Assembly (NCBI RefSeq): GCF_003992055.1
Contig: NZ_RQVD01000001.1
Span: forward strand, 62,001-126,000
Length of the DNA stretch: 64,000 nt
Direction: 5' to 3'
Source: Veillonella sp. CHU740
GTDB lineage: Bacteria > Bacillota > Negativicutes > Veillonellales > Veillonellaceae
The notes below the pieces were generated by a model. It was given only the letters and a program-made list of their open reading frames with translations, had not been told where the DNA came from and did no database searches. Of the stretch, positions 51,531 through 59,775 are shown in pieces. The translations under genes and the position numbers were made by a program. Position 1 is the first letter of the stretch; the number at the start of each line of letters is the position of its first letter.

Positions 51531-53810
51531 TTATGACTTGCGCAACTCTGCTCGAATTTCTTGTACTGCTTGTACCATGTGTTGTAAGCTAGCTACTGTT
51601 TCTGTTTCGCCACGTGTTTTGAGTCCGCAATCTGGGTTTATCCATACATGTTCTACCGGGATTTTTGAAACGATCAAGCGTATCACATCTTTGATTTCTT
51701 CTACGCTTGGTACTCGTGGAGAGTGGATATCGTATACGCCAGGGCCTACTTCGGTTTGGAAGTTATTTTCCAATAAGGCATCTAGCAATGTCAGCTTGGA
51801 TCGTGACGCTTCAAAGGTAATCACGTCTGCATCCATGGCATCGATTTCAGAAATAATATCTTCAAACTCGCTATAGCACATATGCGTATGAATTTGCGTT
51901 TCCACTTTCACTTTCGCATGGCATAGACGGAATGCTTTGATGGCAAAATCTAAGTAATCGCTATACCAGTCCGCACGGCGCAATGGCAACTTTTCACGAA
52001 GGGCCGCTTCATCGATTTGAATGATGCGAATACCTGCCGCTTCTAGGTCAAGTACTTCTTCACGAATAGCCAAGCCGATTTGGTACATCATTTCTTTCGT
52101 AGAAATGTCTTCACGAGGGAAGGACCAATTCAAAATTGTCACAGGGCCTGTCAACATGCCTTTTACTTGTTTATCTGTCAAGCTGCTAGCATACGCATTA
52201 TAATCCGTGGTGATTGCTTGTTTTCGTTTGATATCACCGAACACGATTGGCGGTTTTACGCCACGTGTGCCGTAGGACTGTACCCACGCATTGGATGTAA
52301 ACACATAACCATCTAAGTTTTCCCCGAAAAATTCCACCATGTCATTGCGCTCGAACTCGCCATGCACTAGTACATCTAAACCGATGTCTTCTTGCAATTT
52401 GATGCAGTCTTTGATGAACTCTTTCGCTTTCGCACGATATTCCGTTTCAGAAATCTCACCTTGACGATACAATTTTCGATTTTCTTTTACGGCCTTTGTT
52501 TGTGGGAAGGAGCCAATCGTTGTGGTCGGCAACAATGGCAATTGAAAAATAATTTTTTGCGCCGCTTGACGTTCTTTGATATTTTGTGGACGGTTGAAAT
52601 CTTCTTCTACCAAGGCTGCTACTGCTTGTTGCACGCTTTCATCCGTACGAAGTTCGGACTTTGCAAACAATGCTTGATTCGCTTGGAATGCTTCTTCAGA
52701 CCTATACGCTGAAAGCTCTGCTAGGTCGGTGATTTCTTTCAATTCCCCTAGTTTTTCATAGGCGAATGAAAAATGTTGTAATACCTCTTGTGAAAGTTTC
52801 GGCTCGTTCGCCACCGTATATGGCACATGTAGCAAGGAGCAGGATGTGCTAAGCACCACATCGATGCCAGCTCCTTTTAATGCATCTACCTTTGCCAACA
52901 CTTTTTTATAGTCGGTACGCCAAATATTTTTACCATTTACTAAGCCCGCAAAGAGCTGTTTACCTTTCGGGAATCCATAAGATTTCAGTAAAGATTCTGT
53001 TTGCTTGCCCTCGATAAAGTCTAAACCAATACCGTCAAAGTCAAGACCTGTTACTACTTCATAGGCATCACGGATATCTCCGAAGTAGGTTTGCAATAAT
53101 ACGTATAAGCCTTGTTTTTGTGGAAGTAATCTTTCATAGATACGGCTGAACAATGCTACGTCCGCTTCGGTAAGATCGTACACCAAATACGGCTCGTCTA
53201 GCTGAATCCAGGATACTCCTTCCTCCTTGGCCGCCTTGAATATGTCCGCATAAGCTGCGATTACGTCGTCCACCACATCGTTGATGCCCTTGCTACCTCT
53301 GAAATCTGCTAATTGCAAGAATGTGAAAGGCCCCACCAAGACAGGTTTCGTGTCGATAGCTAAAGACTTCGCCTGACGATAGCCCTCTAGGAACGCTGTG
53401 GAACGCAGTTGCAAGTTCACATCATCGTCGATTTCTGGCACTAAGTAGTGATAATTCGTGTTGAACCATTTCTTCATAGAGAAAGCTTTCACATCGCCCT
53501 TCTCACCTTGGTAACCACGAGCCGCCGCAAAGTACGTATCTACCTCACCTAACCCTAGGTCTAGATAGCGTTTAGGAATTGCATTCAACGTGAAAGCTGT
53601 ATCCAGCACGCCATCGTATAAGGAATAGTCATTGGATGGAATAAAGTCTGCCCCAGCTGCCTGTTGCACCTTCCATTGCACCTCTCGTTGTTCTTTCACA
53701 ACCTTCGTCAAATCCTCTAGGCTCACATCGCCACGGAAATAAGATTCAGTAATAAATTTTAACTCTCGTTTCGCCCCAATACGTGGGAATCCAGTTACAG
53801 AATATTTCAT
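51531..53810 (-). CDS. metE: cobalamin-independent methionine synthase
   Basis: MetE methylates homocysteine from 5-methyltetrahydropteroyl-triglutamate, the last step of methionine synthesis without B12. The ~759-aa protein has the two-barrel form: the N-terminal barrel starts YSVTGFPRIGAKRELKF. The C-terminal catalytic barrel has LPTTTIGSFPQT, the zinc ligands (His and Cys in HTHMCYSEF, a later Cys in NPDCGLKTR) and IQIDEAALREKLP. The ATG at 53810 lies behind GGAGGTG. It is monocistronic. I saw no SAM riboswitch, T-box or B12 element upstream. Confidence 0.95.
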   Translation of the reverse strand: MKYSVTGFPRIGAKRELKFITESYFRGDVSLEDLTKVVKEQREVQWKVQQAAGADFIPSNDYSLYDGVLDTAFTLNAIPKRYLDLGLGEVDTYFAAARGYQGEKGDVKAFSMKKWFNTNYHYLVPEIDDDVNLQLRSTAFLEGYRQAKSLAIDTKPVLVGPFTFLQLADFRGSKGINDVVDDVIAAYADIFKAAKEEGVSWIQLDEPYLVYDLTEADVALFSRIYERLLPQKQGLYVLLQTYFGDIRDAYEVVTGLDFDGIGLDFIEGKQTESLLKSYGFPKGKQLFAGLVNGKNIWRTDYKKVLAKVDALKGAGIDVVLSTSCSLLHVPYTVANEPKLSQEVLQHFSFAYEKLGELKEITDLAELSAYRSEEAFQANQALFAKSELRTDESVQQAVAALVEEDFNRPQNIKERQAAQKIIFQLPLLPTTTIGSFPQTKAVKENRKLYRQGEISETEYRAKAKEFIKDCIKLQEDIGLDVLVHGEFERNDMVEFFGENLDGYVFTSNAWVQSYGTRGVKPPIVFGDIKRKQAITTDYNAYASSLTDKQVKGMLTGPVTILNWSFPREDISTKEMMYQIGLAIREEVLDLEAAGIRIIQIDEAALREKLPLRRADWYSDYLDFAIKAFRLCHAKVKVETQIHTHMCYSEFEDIISEIDAMDADVITFEASRSKLTLLDALLENNFQTEVGPGVYDIHSPRVPSVEEIKDVIRLIVSKIPVEHVWINPDCGLKTRGETETVASLQHMVQAVQEIRAELRKS

Positions 53811-54158
53811 ATATACAACACCTCCATAGTGTACATCGATAAGTATCAATCTGATGTCTATACTATACTCCTTAGGTAGGGATTTGTATAATATGTATAA
53901 AAGATAGTGGGTTATAGGTAAAAGTTATAATTCTCTTATTTTGGTAATGCTTCTGTAATAATGGGATCTATAAAATTTTCTATCCATACGATTTGTGATT
54001 TCCTTATCAACTGTGATATGATTAAACATATAGTAAAATTTATATTTTTTCTTTTAAGAGTGTAAAACTATAGTACTTTTCATATGACCCAAGATTTCTA
54101 ATACGTCTAACAATACAACATTCCTAAAAGAACATATCTCCTTAGAAAGGATTCTCCC
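53811..54158. other. divergent intergenic region metE/pnuC-like
   Basis: AT-rich DNA of 348 bp carries the promoters of two divergent genes. No gene or known riboswitch is recognisable. A TATAGT near 53861 may be the metE -10, with a poor -35. Confidence 0.5.
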
Positions 54159-54866
54159 ATGCAACAGTATTTAAAACAGTTTGCTACTTCAAAATGGTTT
54201 GATGCCATTGGCGTTATACTGGTTGTTAGTATCGCTATCTCCGCTGGATATCTTAATACTCGACTTGAAAAGTATGTCGATTGGGGCCCTTGGACTGCCT
54301 TAGTTCCGTTCGGTATTATTTCTGTCATCAATGTTGGCATTTCCATGTTATCTACACGATTTACAGGAAAATTAAGCAACTGGGGAAATTATCTGGGTAT
54401 TGTAAACACAATTCTCTCTGGCGTAATAGACTTTATACTAGGAAATAAAGCAGCTATTATTACCTATCCTATTACATTTTTCATCTATACATTTGCTATC
54501 AAAAAATGGAAAGACTCTCATGAAGGCATCCCTAACACGATGACTGCATCCCAAAAATATCTAATAGGCACTATCATCACTATCGTTGCTTTTACCATAT
54601 CAAGTGTAGCAAATTACGTCGGATTTAATGGGCATATGAATTTCTTATCAACACTAACAACGATCGTATTTGCCTTCTCACTCATTGCCAACCTATTCAA
54701 CGCTTTGAAATTAGATACACAATGGCCATTTTGGATGGTGTATAATATCGTTCAACTATTGAAAGCTTTCACCCAAGGCAACTTTGCAAACGTAGGAAAA
54801 TACATATTCTATATCATCAACGCCATCGGGGCCTTGTTATTCTGGAAAGACAAAGATCAAGCGTAA
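54159..54866 (+). CDS. pnuC: PnuC-like nicotinamide riboside transporter
   Basis: A 235-aa membrane protein with about seven hydrophobic segments. The PnuC hallmarks are LSNWGNYLGIVNTILSGVID in the middle and the aromatic-rich QWPFWMVYNIVQLLKAF near the C-terminus. PnuC proteins are facilitators for vitamin-like nucleosides, mostly nicotinamide riboside, trapped by phosphorylation. Other Pnu members carry thiamine or riboflavin, and no kinase gene or riboswitch is adjacent to decide. The RBS AGAAAGGA precedes the ATG. Confidence 0.78.
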   Translation: MQQYLKQFATSKWFDAIGVILVVSIAISAGYLNTRLEKYVDWGPWTALVPFGIISVINVGISMLSTRFTGKLSNWGNYLGIVNTILSGVIDFILGNKAAIITYPITFFIYTFAIKKWKDSHEGIPNTMTASQKYLIGTIITIVAFTISSVANYVGFNGHMNFLSTLTTIVFAFSLIANLFNALKLDTQWPFWMVYNIVQLLKAFTQGNFANVGKYIFYIINAIGALLFWKDKDQA

Positions 54867-54887
54867 TTGTTTCTATATATCGAATAC

Positions 54888-54922
54888 AAAAGCGGATAGC
54901 TCAGCTTGAGCCATCCGCTTTT
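54888..54922 (+). terminator. terminator of the pnuC-like gene
   Basis: AAAAGCGGAT pairs with ATCCGCTTTT and the inner part pairs further with one mismatch. It contains AAAGCGGATAGCTCA, which recurs at the hairpin near 56433. Confidence 0.8.
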
Positions 54923-54953
54923 GAATTTATATTCTGTAAAATATTGTATGCCT

Positions 54954-55217
54954 TTAGGGTTTTGTAACTAAAATACTATGCACAATCCCTGAACCATCTA
55001 CTTGGACAACACATTTAGTTCCATCCCTATATATATATGTATAATTTGTAACTCCATATCTAGGTAAATATTGAATGTCAGCAATCATAGTTACCATTTC
55101 ATCTGGATGAAAGTACTCACCTCTCGTAGCATGATCATAATGTGACGTATTATAAGCTGAAGCAATCGAACTTGCCATTACTAATATCGTTGTTAATAGT
55201 ATGTTTTTAATTTTCAT
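54954..55217 (-). CDS. small exported protein, unknown
   Basis: An 87-aa protein with a signal peptide (MKIKNILLTTILVMASSIAS, cleavage near SAYN). The mature domain of ~68 residues is rich in Tyr and His, with a single Cys. No lipobox or known motif is seen. The ATG at 55217 follows AGGGGGAG. It begins the very AT-rich stretch that continues to the MazF-like gene and resembles, only in type, the exported protein at 50881. Confidence 0.65.
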   Translation of the reverse strand: MKIKNILLTTILVMASSIASAYNTSHYDHATRGEYFHPDEMVTMIADIQYLPRYGVTNYTYIYRDGTKCVVQVDGSGIVHSILVTKP

Positions 55218-55452
55218 CAATATCTCCCCCTAAAAAAAAATATTATAAATACATTATATAATCAGATCCCTAAGATTACAAATTCATTTAATTTATAATG
55301 TTAGTAGGAATTTTTATAAATTCTCCTGTATTATAAATTTCATTTATGTTAATATTAATCATATAGAATAATTTTTAACTCTTTTATAAAAATTATTTTT
55401 GGATTATAAAATGTATTAAGATGTTCTATTATTTCAATCAAGGAGGTATCAT

Positions 55453-56190
55453 ATGGATTTAAAAGACCCTAAAAATATTCTTGATTTTATTAAAGTACAA
55501 AAATCCGTCTTATATGAATATATACGTTATATAAAACATCTTATGAAAACAAACTATAAAAAATCAGCTATTCTAGTATACTGGCTAAAAGATTATTTGC
55601 GATATATAAAAAACGAAAAAACATTTAACCCACGTCAGCTGATAAATTATAAACATGGTCAAATTGTATTTGTTAATTTCGGTTTTAGAGTTGGACAAGA
55701 ATTAGGTGGATTACATTATGCAATAGTATTAGATATAAAGAATAGCAAATCTAGCTCCACGTTAACAGTAATACCATTAAGAAGTAAAAAAGATAAAGAT
55801 ACAACATACCAAAAAACGCATATGGTTTCATTATCTACAATATTACCCACTTTACTATTCGACAAATCTTTACATATGATTGATACTGTAAATGCCAAAG
55901 TTCTAAAGATAACAAATAAATATACAAGCAATGAAATCAAGTCTAACAAAATACTTAAGAGTAAACTTAAAATTCTTCAAAAGCAACATAATGATGCAAA
56001 TGCAATTTTAACCTATCTTAATAATTTAAAATCTGAAAGCCTTGCCGATATAGGGCAAATCACTACTATCAGCAAGCAAAGAATAAAAAATCCAGTTCGT
56101 AATGATGATCCATTAGCTAATGTAATTATACCTGATAATTTAATGAAAATGCTCGAAGAAAAAATACAATTTTTATATTTTGGTTGCTAA
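55453..56190 (+). CDS. PemK/MazF-family toxin-like protein, 245 aa
   Basis: Residues ~70-130 carry the PemK/MazF pattern: YKHGQIVFVNFGFRVGQELGG, then HYAIVLDI and LTVIPLRS, which in MazF form the SH3-like RNase core. The protein is about twice the usual MazF length. An N-terminal basic helical region (~1-70) and a Lys/Asn-rich C-terminal region (~140-245) have unknown role. No protein antitoxin gene is adjacent; a structured non-coding segment follows instead. The gene is far more AT-rich than its neighbours, suggesting transfer. It has a strong RBS (AAGGAGGTATC). RNase activity is not proved. Confidence 0.75.
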   Translation: MDLKDPKNILDFIKVQKSVLYEYIRYIKHLMKTNYKKSAILVYWLKDYLRYIKNEKTFNPRQLINYKHGQIVFVNFGFRVGQELGGLHYAIVLDIKNSKSSSTLTVIPLRSKKDKDTTYQKTHMVSLSTILPTLLFDKSLHMIDTVNAKVLKITNKYTSNEIKSNKILKSKLKILQKQHNDANAILTYLNNLKSESLADIGQITTISKQRIKNPVRNDDPLANVIIPDNLMKMLEEKIQFLYFGC

Positions 56191-56214
56191 AAGTAGTTGC
56201 CTATGATAGTATAT

Positions 56215-56350
56215 AAATACGAGGTAGCAATAAGCTATCAACCAAATCACGAGTAACCATTAAGGTTACACTAGGCATATATAACTCATTCTTTCTTAAT
56301 AGTCTGGTTACTTTTATGATACCGCATGAGTTTATATATGCCTATTTTAT
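56215..56350 (+). ncRNA. candidate structured RNA after the MazF-like gene
   Basis: Three hairpins follow the toxin-like gene: TAGC/GCTA near 56225, GTAACC/GGTTAC (56253-56269), and an 18-bp near-perfect stem (56272-56289 with 56326-56344, one bulge) followed by T-rich sequence. A second GGTTAC (56306-56311) can pair with the first arm instead. It may be only a terminator-rich 3' end, or a separate RNA. Confidence 0.4.
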
Positions 56351-56432
56351 TATAAACTAGAATTCTACTAACTACTCTTTATATGCGTAGTCACACATTT
56401 GACAAAGAGCAGAAACTACTCAATTTTACAAA

Positions 56433-56463
56433 AAAGCGGATAGCTCAATCTGAACTATCCGCC
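56433..56463. repeat. hairpin sharing a 15-bp repeat with the pnuC terminator
   Basis: GCGGATAG pairs with CTATCCGC around an 11-nt loop. The arm AAAGCGGATAGCTCA is identical to that at 54889-54904, so the two copies flank the AT-rich segment. Confidence 0.6.
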
Positions 56464-56471
56464 TATTTACT

Positions 56472-56594
56472 TGGTGATCCAGGAGGAATACGTAATCGAC
56501 TTAGTGCGCTAGGAGCATAGCGACGCAGAGAACTTAGCGATAGCATCCCTGCCATACAAAAAGGATCCTACATCAAGTAGAATCCTTCGTACTC
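56472..56594 (-). repeat. tRNA-Arg 3'-end repeat unit 1 (123 bp)
   Basis: Read on the plus strand, the unit starts with TGGTGATCCAGGAGGAAT, nearly the same as the 3' end of tRNA-Arg including CCA. A CTTAG-flanked imperfect palindrome follows, and the unit ends with an AAGGATCCTAC/GTAGAATCCTT hairpin (56561-56587). It is a diverged tandem copy of unit 2. On the transcript it would be a long hairpin with a GGATCACCA tail. Confidence 0.75.
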
Positions 56595-56716
56595 TGGTGA
56601 TCCAGGAGGGATACGTAAGCAACTTAGGTCTCTAGGAACGCAGTGACGCGGAGACCTTAGTGCGTCGATCCCTCCAACATAAAAAGGATTCTAGAAAACA
56701 TAGAATCCTTTGTTAG
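56595..56716 (-). repeat. tRNA-Arg 3'-end repeat unit 2 (122 bp) with terminator
   Basis: The unit begins with TGGTGATCCAGGAGGGAT, identical to 18 bases of the tRNA-Arg 3' end. A palindromic core follows (ATCCCTCC/GGAGGGAT and AGGTCTC/GAGACCT arms). It ends with AAAGGATTCTA (56683-56693)/TAGAATCCTTT (56701-56711), which acts as the terminator of the tRNA operon on the minus strand. Confidence 0.8.
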
Positions 56717-56793
<77 letters not shown>

Positions 56794-56896
56794 ATATGTA
56801 GTTATGCCATGTTATTTTACTGTAAATAATAAAATAACCCATCACATAGACATTGTCTCTGTATGGGAACGTATTAAATACAATAACATGTATAAG

Positions 56897-56970
56897 TGGA
56901 GCGGGTGAAGGGAATCGAACCCTCGCAACCAGCTTGGAAGGCTGGGGCTCTACCATTGAGCTACACCCGC
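56897..56970 (-). tRNA. tRNA-Gly (anticodon TCC)
   Basis: A 74-nt cloverleaf with encoded CCA. The acceptor GCGGGTG pairs with the 3' side, and the anticodon loop is CTTCCAA. It lies 11 bp after tRNA-Pro. Confidence 0.95.
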
Positions 56971-56981
56971 ACATAAGAAAA

Positions 56982-57058
56982 TGGTCGGAGCAGCAGGATT
57001 CGAACCTGCGACCCCCTGGTCCCAAGCCAGGTGCGCTACCAAACTGCGCTATGCCCCG
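56982..57058 (-). tRNA. tRNA-Pro (anticodon TGG)
   Basis: A 77-nt cloverleaf with encoded CCA. The acceptor CGGGGCA, anticodon loop CTTGGGA and T-arm TTCGAAT are as expected for tRNA-Pro. It is the first tRNA of the cluster. Confidence 0.95.
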
Positions 57059-57148
57059 ATATCTTCTATCCATAGTAACGATCCATCTTAACTGTCCTTG
57101 GGAAACACCGTTTCGCTACCGTTTGTTACTTACTGTAACAACAAATAT

Positions 57149-57177
57149 ATAATATCATATCCCCCACATCTATGCAA
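57149..57177 (-). promoter_or_regulatory. promoter of the tRNA cluster
   Basis: TTGCAT (57172-57177) and TATTAT (57149-57154) have a 17-bp spacer on the minus strand, about 85 bp upstream of tRNA-Pro. Confidence 0.6.
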
Positions 57178-57303
57178 GTATTTTTTTATAATTTATTAAA
57201 CTTTTTTCTAAGGTTAATTGTATAATGAAATTGAACAATTAACCGATTTTTTTCTAATAAACCGCTATACAATATCATTGTTCTATCGACAATGCATCTA
57301 AGC

Positions 57304-57335
57304 AAAAAGGACACCGATCATGGCAGTGTCCTCTT
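57304..57335 (-). terminator. terminator of the mltG operon
   Basis: AGGACAC (57308-57314) pairs with GTGTCCT (57326-57332). Five A residues on the plus strand give the minus-strand T-run. It lies 10 bp after the stop of the DUF4261 gene. Confidence 0.75.
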
Positions 57336-57344
57336 TCTTAAATA

Positions 57345-59504
57345 TTAGTATTCATCTATTTCATCAGCATCGCCCACATAGATTTGTAGAGTCTGTGCAT
57401 CTTCTGCATGTATACTTTTAGCAATCCGAACTGTATACTTGGTTTCCTCATCAATCGTCAATGTATCTCCATCTTGTACATCCGATTCCAAAGATAGGAC
57501 AACCGCTGCAATTGCACGCACAGAAGCACACATCTCTTCAATCTCCCAAGGATAATGCAGCAATTCAATATTGAATTTTCCATAAGATTCCATACCTGTT
57601 GTATGTCCAGATACAGTACCATCTTCTTCAAACTCGAAATCCACCCAAATCATATTTCCCACAGGCAATTCATCATGGCGCAATTTGTCAGTTTCTGCAA
57701 TATACGCCATAGGCTCATACACAAGTCCATTTGTATAGATACCTACTGCGTCGCCTTGTTGACTAACTACTGAAAGTAACTTCATCAGCAACGCTTCTTG
57801 TGCCATACGATCACTAGGACCATCTACAATACTGATAGCCACATGATTTGTATGACCTGTGACAGCGCCCATAGCATCGTCCCATAGGTAGTTTTTCATC
57901 GCCGCTCCTTCGGCTATGATGGATGGCATAGGAAATGGAAAAGGCACGATAACAACTTTATAGTCATCAATGAGTAAGAAGTGTGCTTCTTCTAATTCAT
58001 CTTCCGTGATAGACTGTATATCTTTTCGAGCCATAGCCGCACGTACTTGTACGCCTTCTGGGCTTGTTACAGAGGAAATATCCCACAGTGTAAGCAAATC
58101 TTTTTTAAACCGCGGGAAGTTGAAACTATCATTCTCTAGCATGACCATCCCCATACAGCCTCGTTTACCGATTGTTGGTGGCTCTACATGCTCCAACACT
58201 TTGTCTGTAAGACTAGCCATAGCGCTAATCAATAAACGATTCACATCATCATTGATATCAATTGTATCTAAATCAATGGATAATGACTTTTCCATCACCA
58301 CTTGCACTACATGGTCTACAAAGGCATCTAAACCATTTTGTAACAACTGTAACAAGAATCGATTAAAGGATGGGGCTACTACTTCTAATGCTTGACTTTC
58401 ACCATCATATAATAGTATTTGTCCCACATGACCTTGCTTCGTTGGATGATAGTCGATATACAGCCGAGATGCCTCAGGCCCCTTGCCTGTGACTGCCAAC
58501 AAGCAAGCATCCCACTGACTAGTACGAGCACGTACTTGCTTAGGTTTAGCTACAGACAACGCCATTTGTAATACGTCTAAATCTTCTACCCTATGAGCCA
58601 TCATTTCCTTAGCTGATAAAGAGTAAAACTTTCTCCCTTCATGGATATACATGGGGAAAGGAACCTGCAAAGACGTAAATTGTTTTCCCAAGGTTCCGTC
58701 CAGCATATTTAGAAAATACGTCACTCCTTCTGGTGTGTGGGGATACTTGCGCAGTAACTGCATCCAGTCATTAGGCGTAATGGCTTTCCATTCCTTTTGA
58801 ATTTCTTTCCACAATTCTAAAGTCATAGATCTGTATACACGGCATACTTCAGACATATATCGTTCTTGTACTGTCATGCCGGAATCGACCACTTCAATGT
58901 TCGCTGTTTGACCAAAACGGCTGCGGTCTAGGAAGGAACGAACTATTTCCATCGCCATATCTAGATCTGCCACGTAATAAAAGTAGGAAGCTATACCATC
59001 TGGTACACTCATATAGGTGGAACTCACTACATTAATTCCATCTAATGCATCAGAAATTTTCCTATCCAATCGAGTAAACTCACTTCTGGATATTGGCTTC
59101 TCTTGTGCCATATCAAAATTAACACGAATGTGATGCAATGTTCCTACTTCGGCTATCATATGTTCATCGAAATACAATTTAGACCCGTATGGCAAGGCGA
59201 TTTCTTCCAACGCTTCTGCGACTACCGGTATCAAAGTAGGATCACCATCCATAGAGAAGCGGATAATACAATAGTCGATTTCTCCATTGTCTAGATATAC
59301 ACTTTCACCTTCTTCTACGGTCCCTACATGTTCTAATTGATAGCGCATCAACGTTTCTAATGATTTACGGCAATCATCATCGAATTTAGCTGGAATATGT
59401 AGGGTATAGCGATATCTCTGTCCGTTGCCATCGCCCTTTTTACTACTAGTATCCAACTCCTCATCGTAATCTATACCAATACTTTCATAATTTTTACGTC
59501 CCAT
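57345..59504 (-). CDS. multidomain protein with C-terminal DUF4261 and SUKH-like region, 719 aa
   Basis: A large soluble protein with no signal peptide. Residues ~20-210 look like two small alpha/beta domains of unknown type. ~215-400 resembles the SMI1/KNR4 (SUKH) fold, with SRLYIDYHPTKQGHVGQILL then LEVVAPSFNRFLLQLL. ~450-715 fits DUF4261 (FPFPMPSIIAEGAA, YLWDDAMGAVTGHTNHVAIS, then a WVDFEFEEDG segment). SUKH domains often act as immunity proteins against toxins; function here is inferred only. A paralogue lies at 62727-64000. It is the last gene of the mltG-trmR-trhP-DUF4911 operon. The RBS AAGGGAG precedes the ATG. Confidence 0.72.
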   Translation of the reverse strand: MGRKNYESIGIDYDEELDTSSKKGDGNGQRYRYTLHIPAKFDDDCRKSLETLMRYQLEHVGTVEEGESVYLDNGEIDYCIIRFSMDGDPTLIPVVAEALEEIALPYGSKLYFDEHMIAEVGTLHHIRVNFDMAQEKPISRSEFTRLDRKISDALDGINVVSSTYMSVPDGIASYFYYVADLDMAMEIVRSFLDRSRFGQTANIEVVDSGMTVQERYMSEVCRVYRSMTLELWKEIQKEWKAITPNDWMQLLRKYPHTPEGVTYFLNMLDGTLGKQFTSLQVPFPMYIHEGRKFYSLSAKEMMAHRVEDLDVLQMALSVAKPKQVRARTSQWDACLLAVTGKGPEASRLYIDYHPTKQGHVGQILLYDGESQALEVVAPSFNRFLLQLLQNGLDAFVDHVVQVVMEKSLSIDLDTIDINDDVNRLLISAMASLTDKVLEHVEPPTIGKRGCMGMVMLENDSFNFPRFKKDLLTLWDISSVTSPEGVQVRAAMARKDIQSITEDELEEAHFLLIDDYKVVIVPFPFPMPSIIAEGAAMKNYLWDDAMGAVTGHTNHVAISIVDGPSDRMAQEALLMKLLSVVSQQGDAVGIYTNGLVYEPMAYIAETDKLRHDELPVGNMIWVDFEFEEDGTVSGHTTGMESYGKFNIELLHYPWEIEEMCASVRAIAAVVLSLESDVQDGDTLTIDEETKYTVRIAKSIHAEDAQTLQIYVGDADEIDEY

Positions 59505-59520
59505 GTATATCTCCCTTTAC

Positions 59521-59754
59521 TCATTCTATTGTATCTAGCAAAGTAACGGATACGGGCAAAGATTGTAAGATTTCCTTCGCCAGTTCTCGCGTCGATTCTG
59601 TGGTACGGATCATACAAAGTCCCTCTGTATTCACCGTCGTCATAACTCCTACATATTCATAGCCTTCCAAAATACGATTCACATAATTGGTTTGGCTTCG
59701 GTCAATCTGAAAGTACACATACTGCGGATCATAGGCAATTGCTTGTGTTTGCAT
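59521..59754 (-). CDS. DUF4911 domain-containing protein
   Basis: A 77-aa cytoplasmic protein that fits DUF4911, a small Firmicutes family found near U32 peptidase and tRNA-modification genes. It is probably a ferredoxin-like or ACT-like fold (VYFQIDRSQTNYVNRILEG, then strand-rich VGVMTTVNTEGLCMI). No catalytic residues are recognised. It sits 21 bp after trhP with RBS AAGGAGG, so it is likely co-translated; a helper role for TrhP is speculative. Confidence 0.75.
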   Translation of the reverse strand: MQTQAIAYDPQYVYFQIDRSQTNYVNRILEGYEYVGVMTTVNTEGLCMIRTTESTRELAKEILQSLPVSVTLLDTIE

Positions 59755-59775
59755 ACTCTGCCTCCTTAGAACCTA

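Noticed and set aside
53811-54158. A possible SAM, T-box or cobalamin element upstream of metE
   Set aside because: No conserved boxes or matching stems are visible in the 348 bp.
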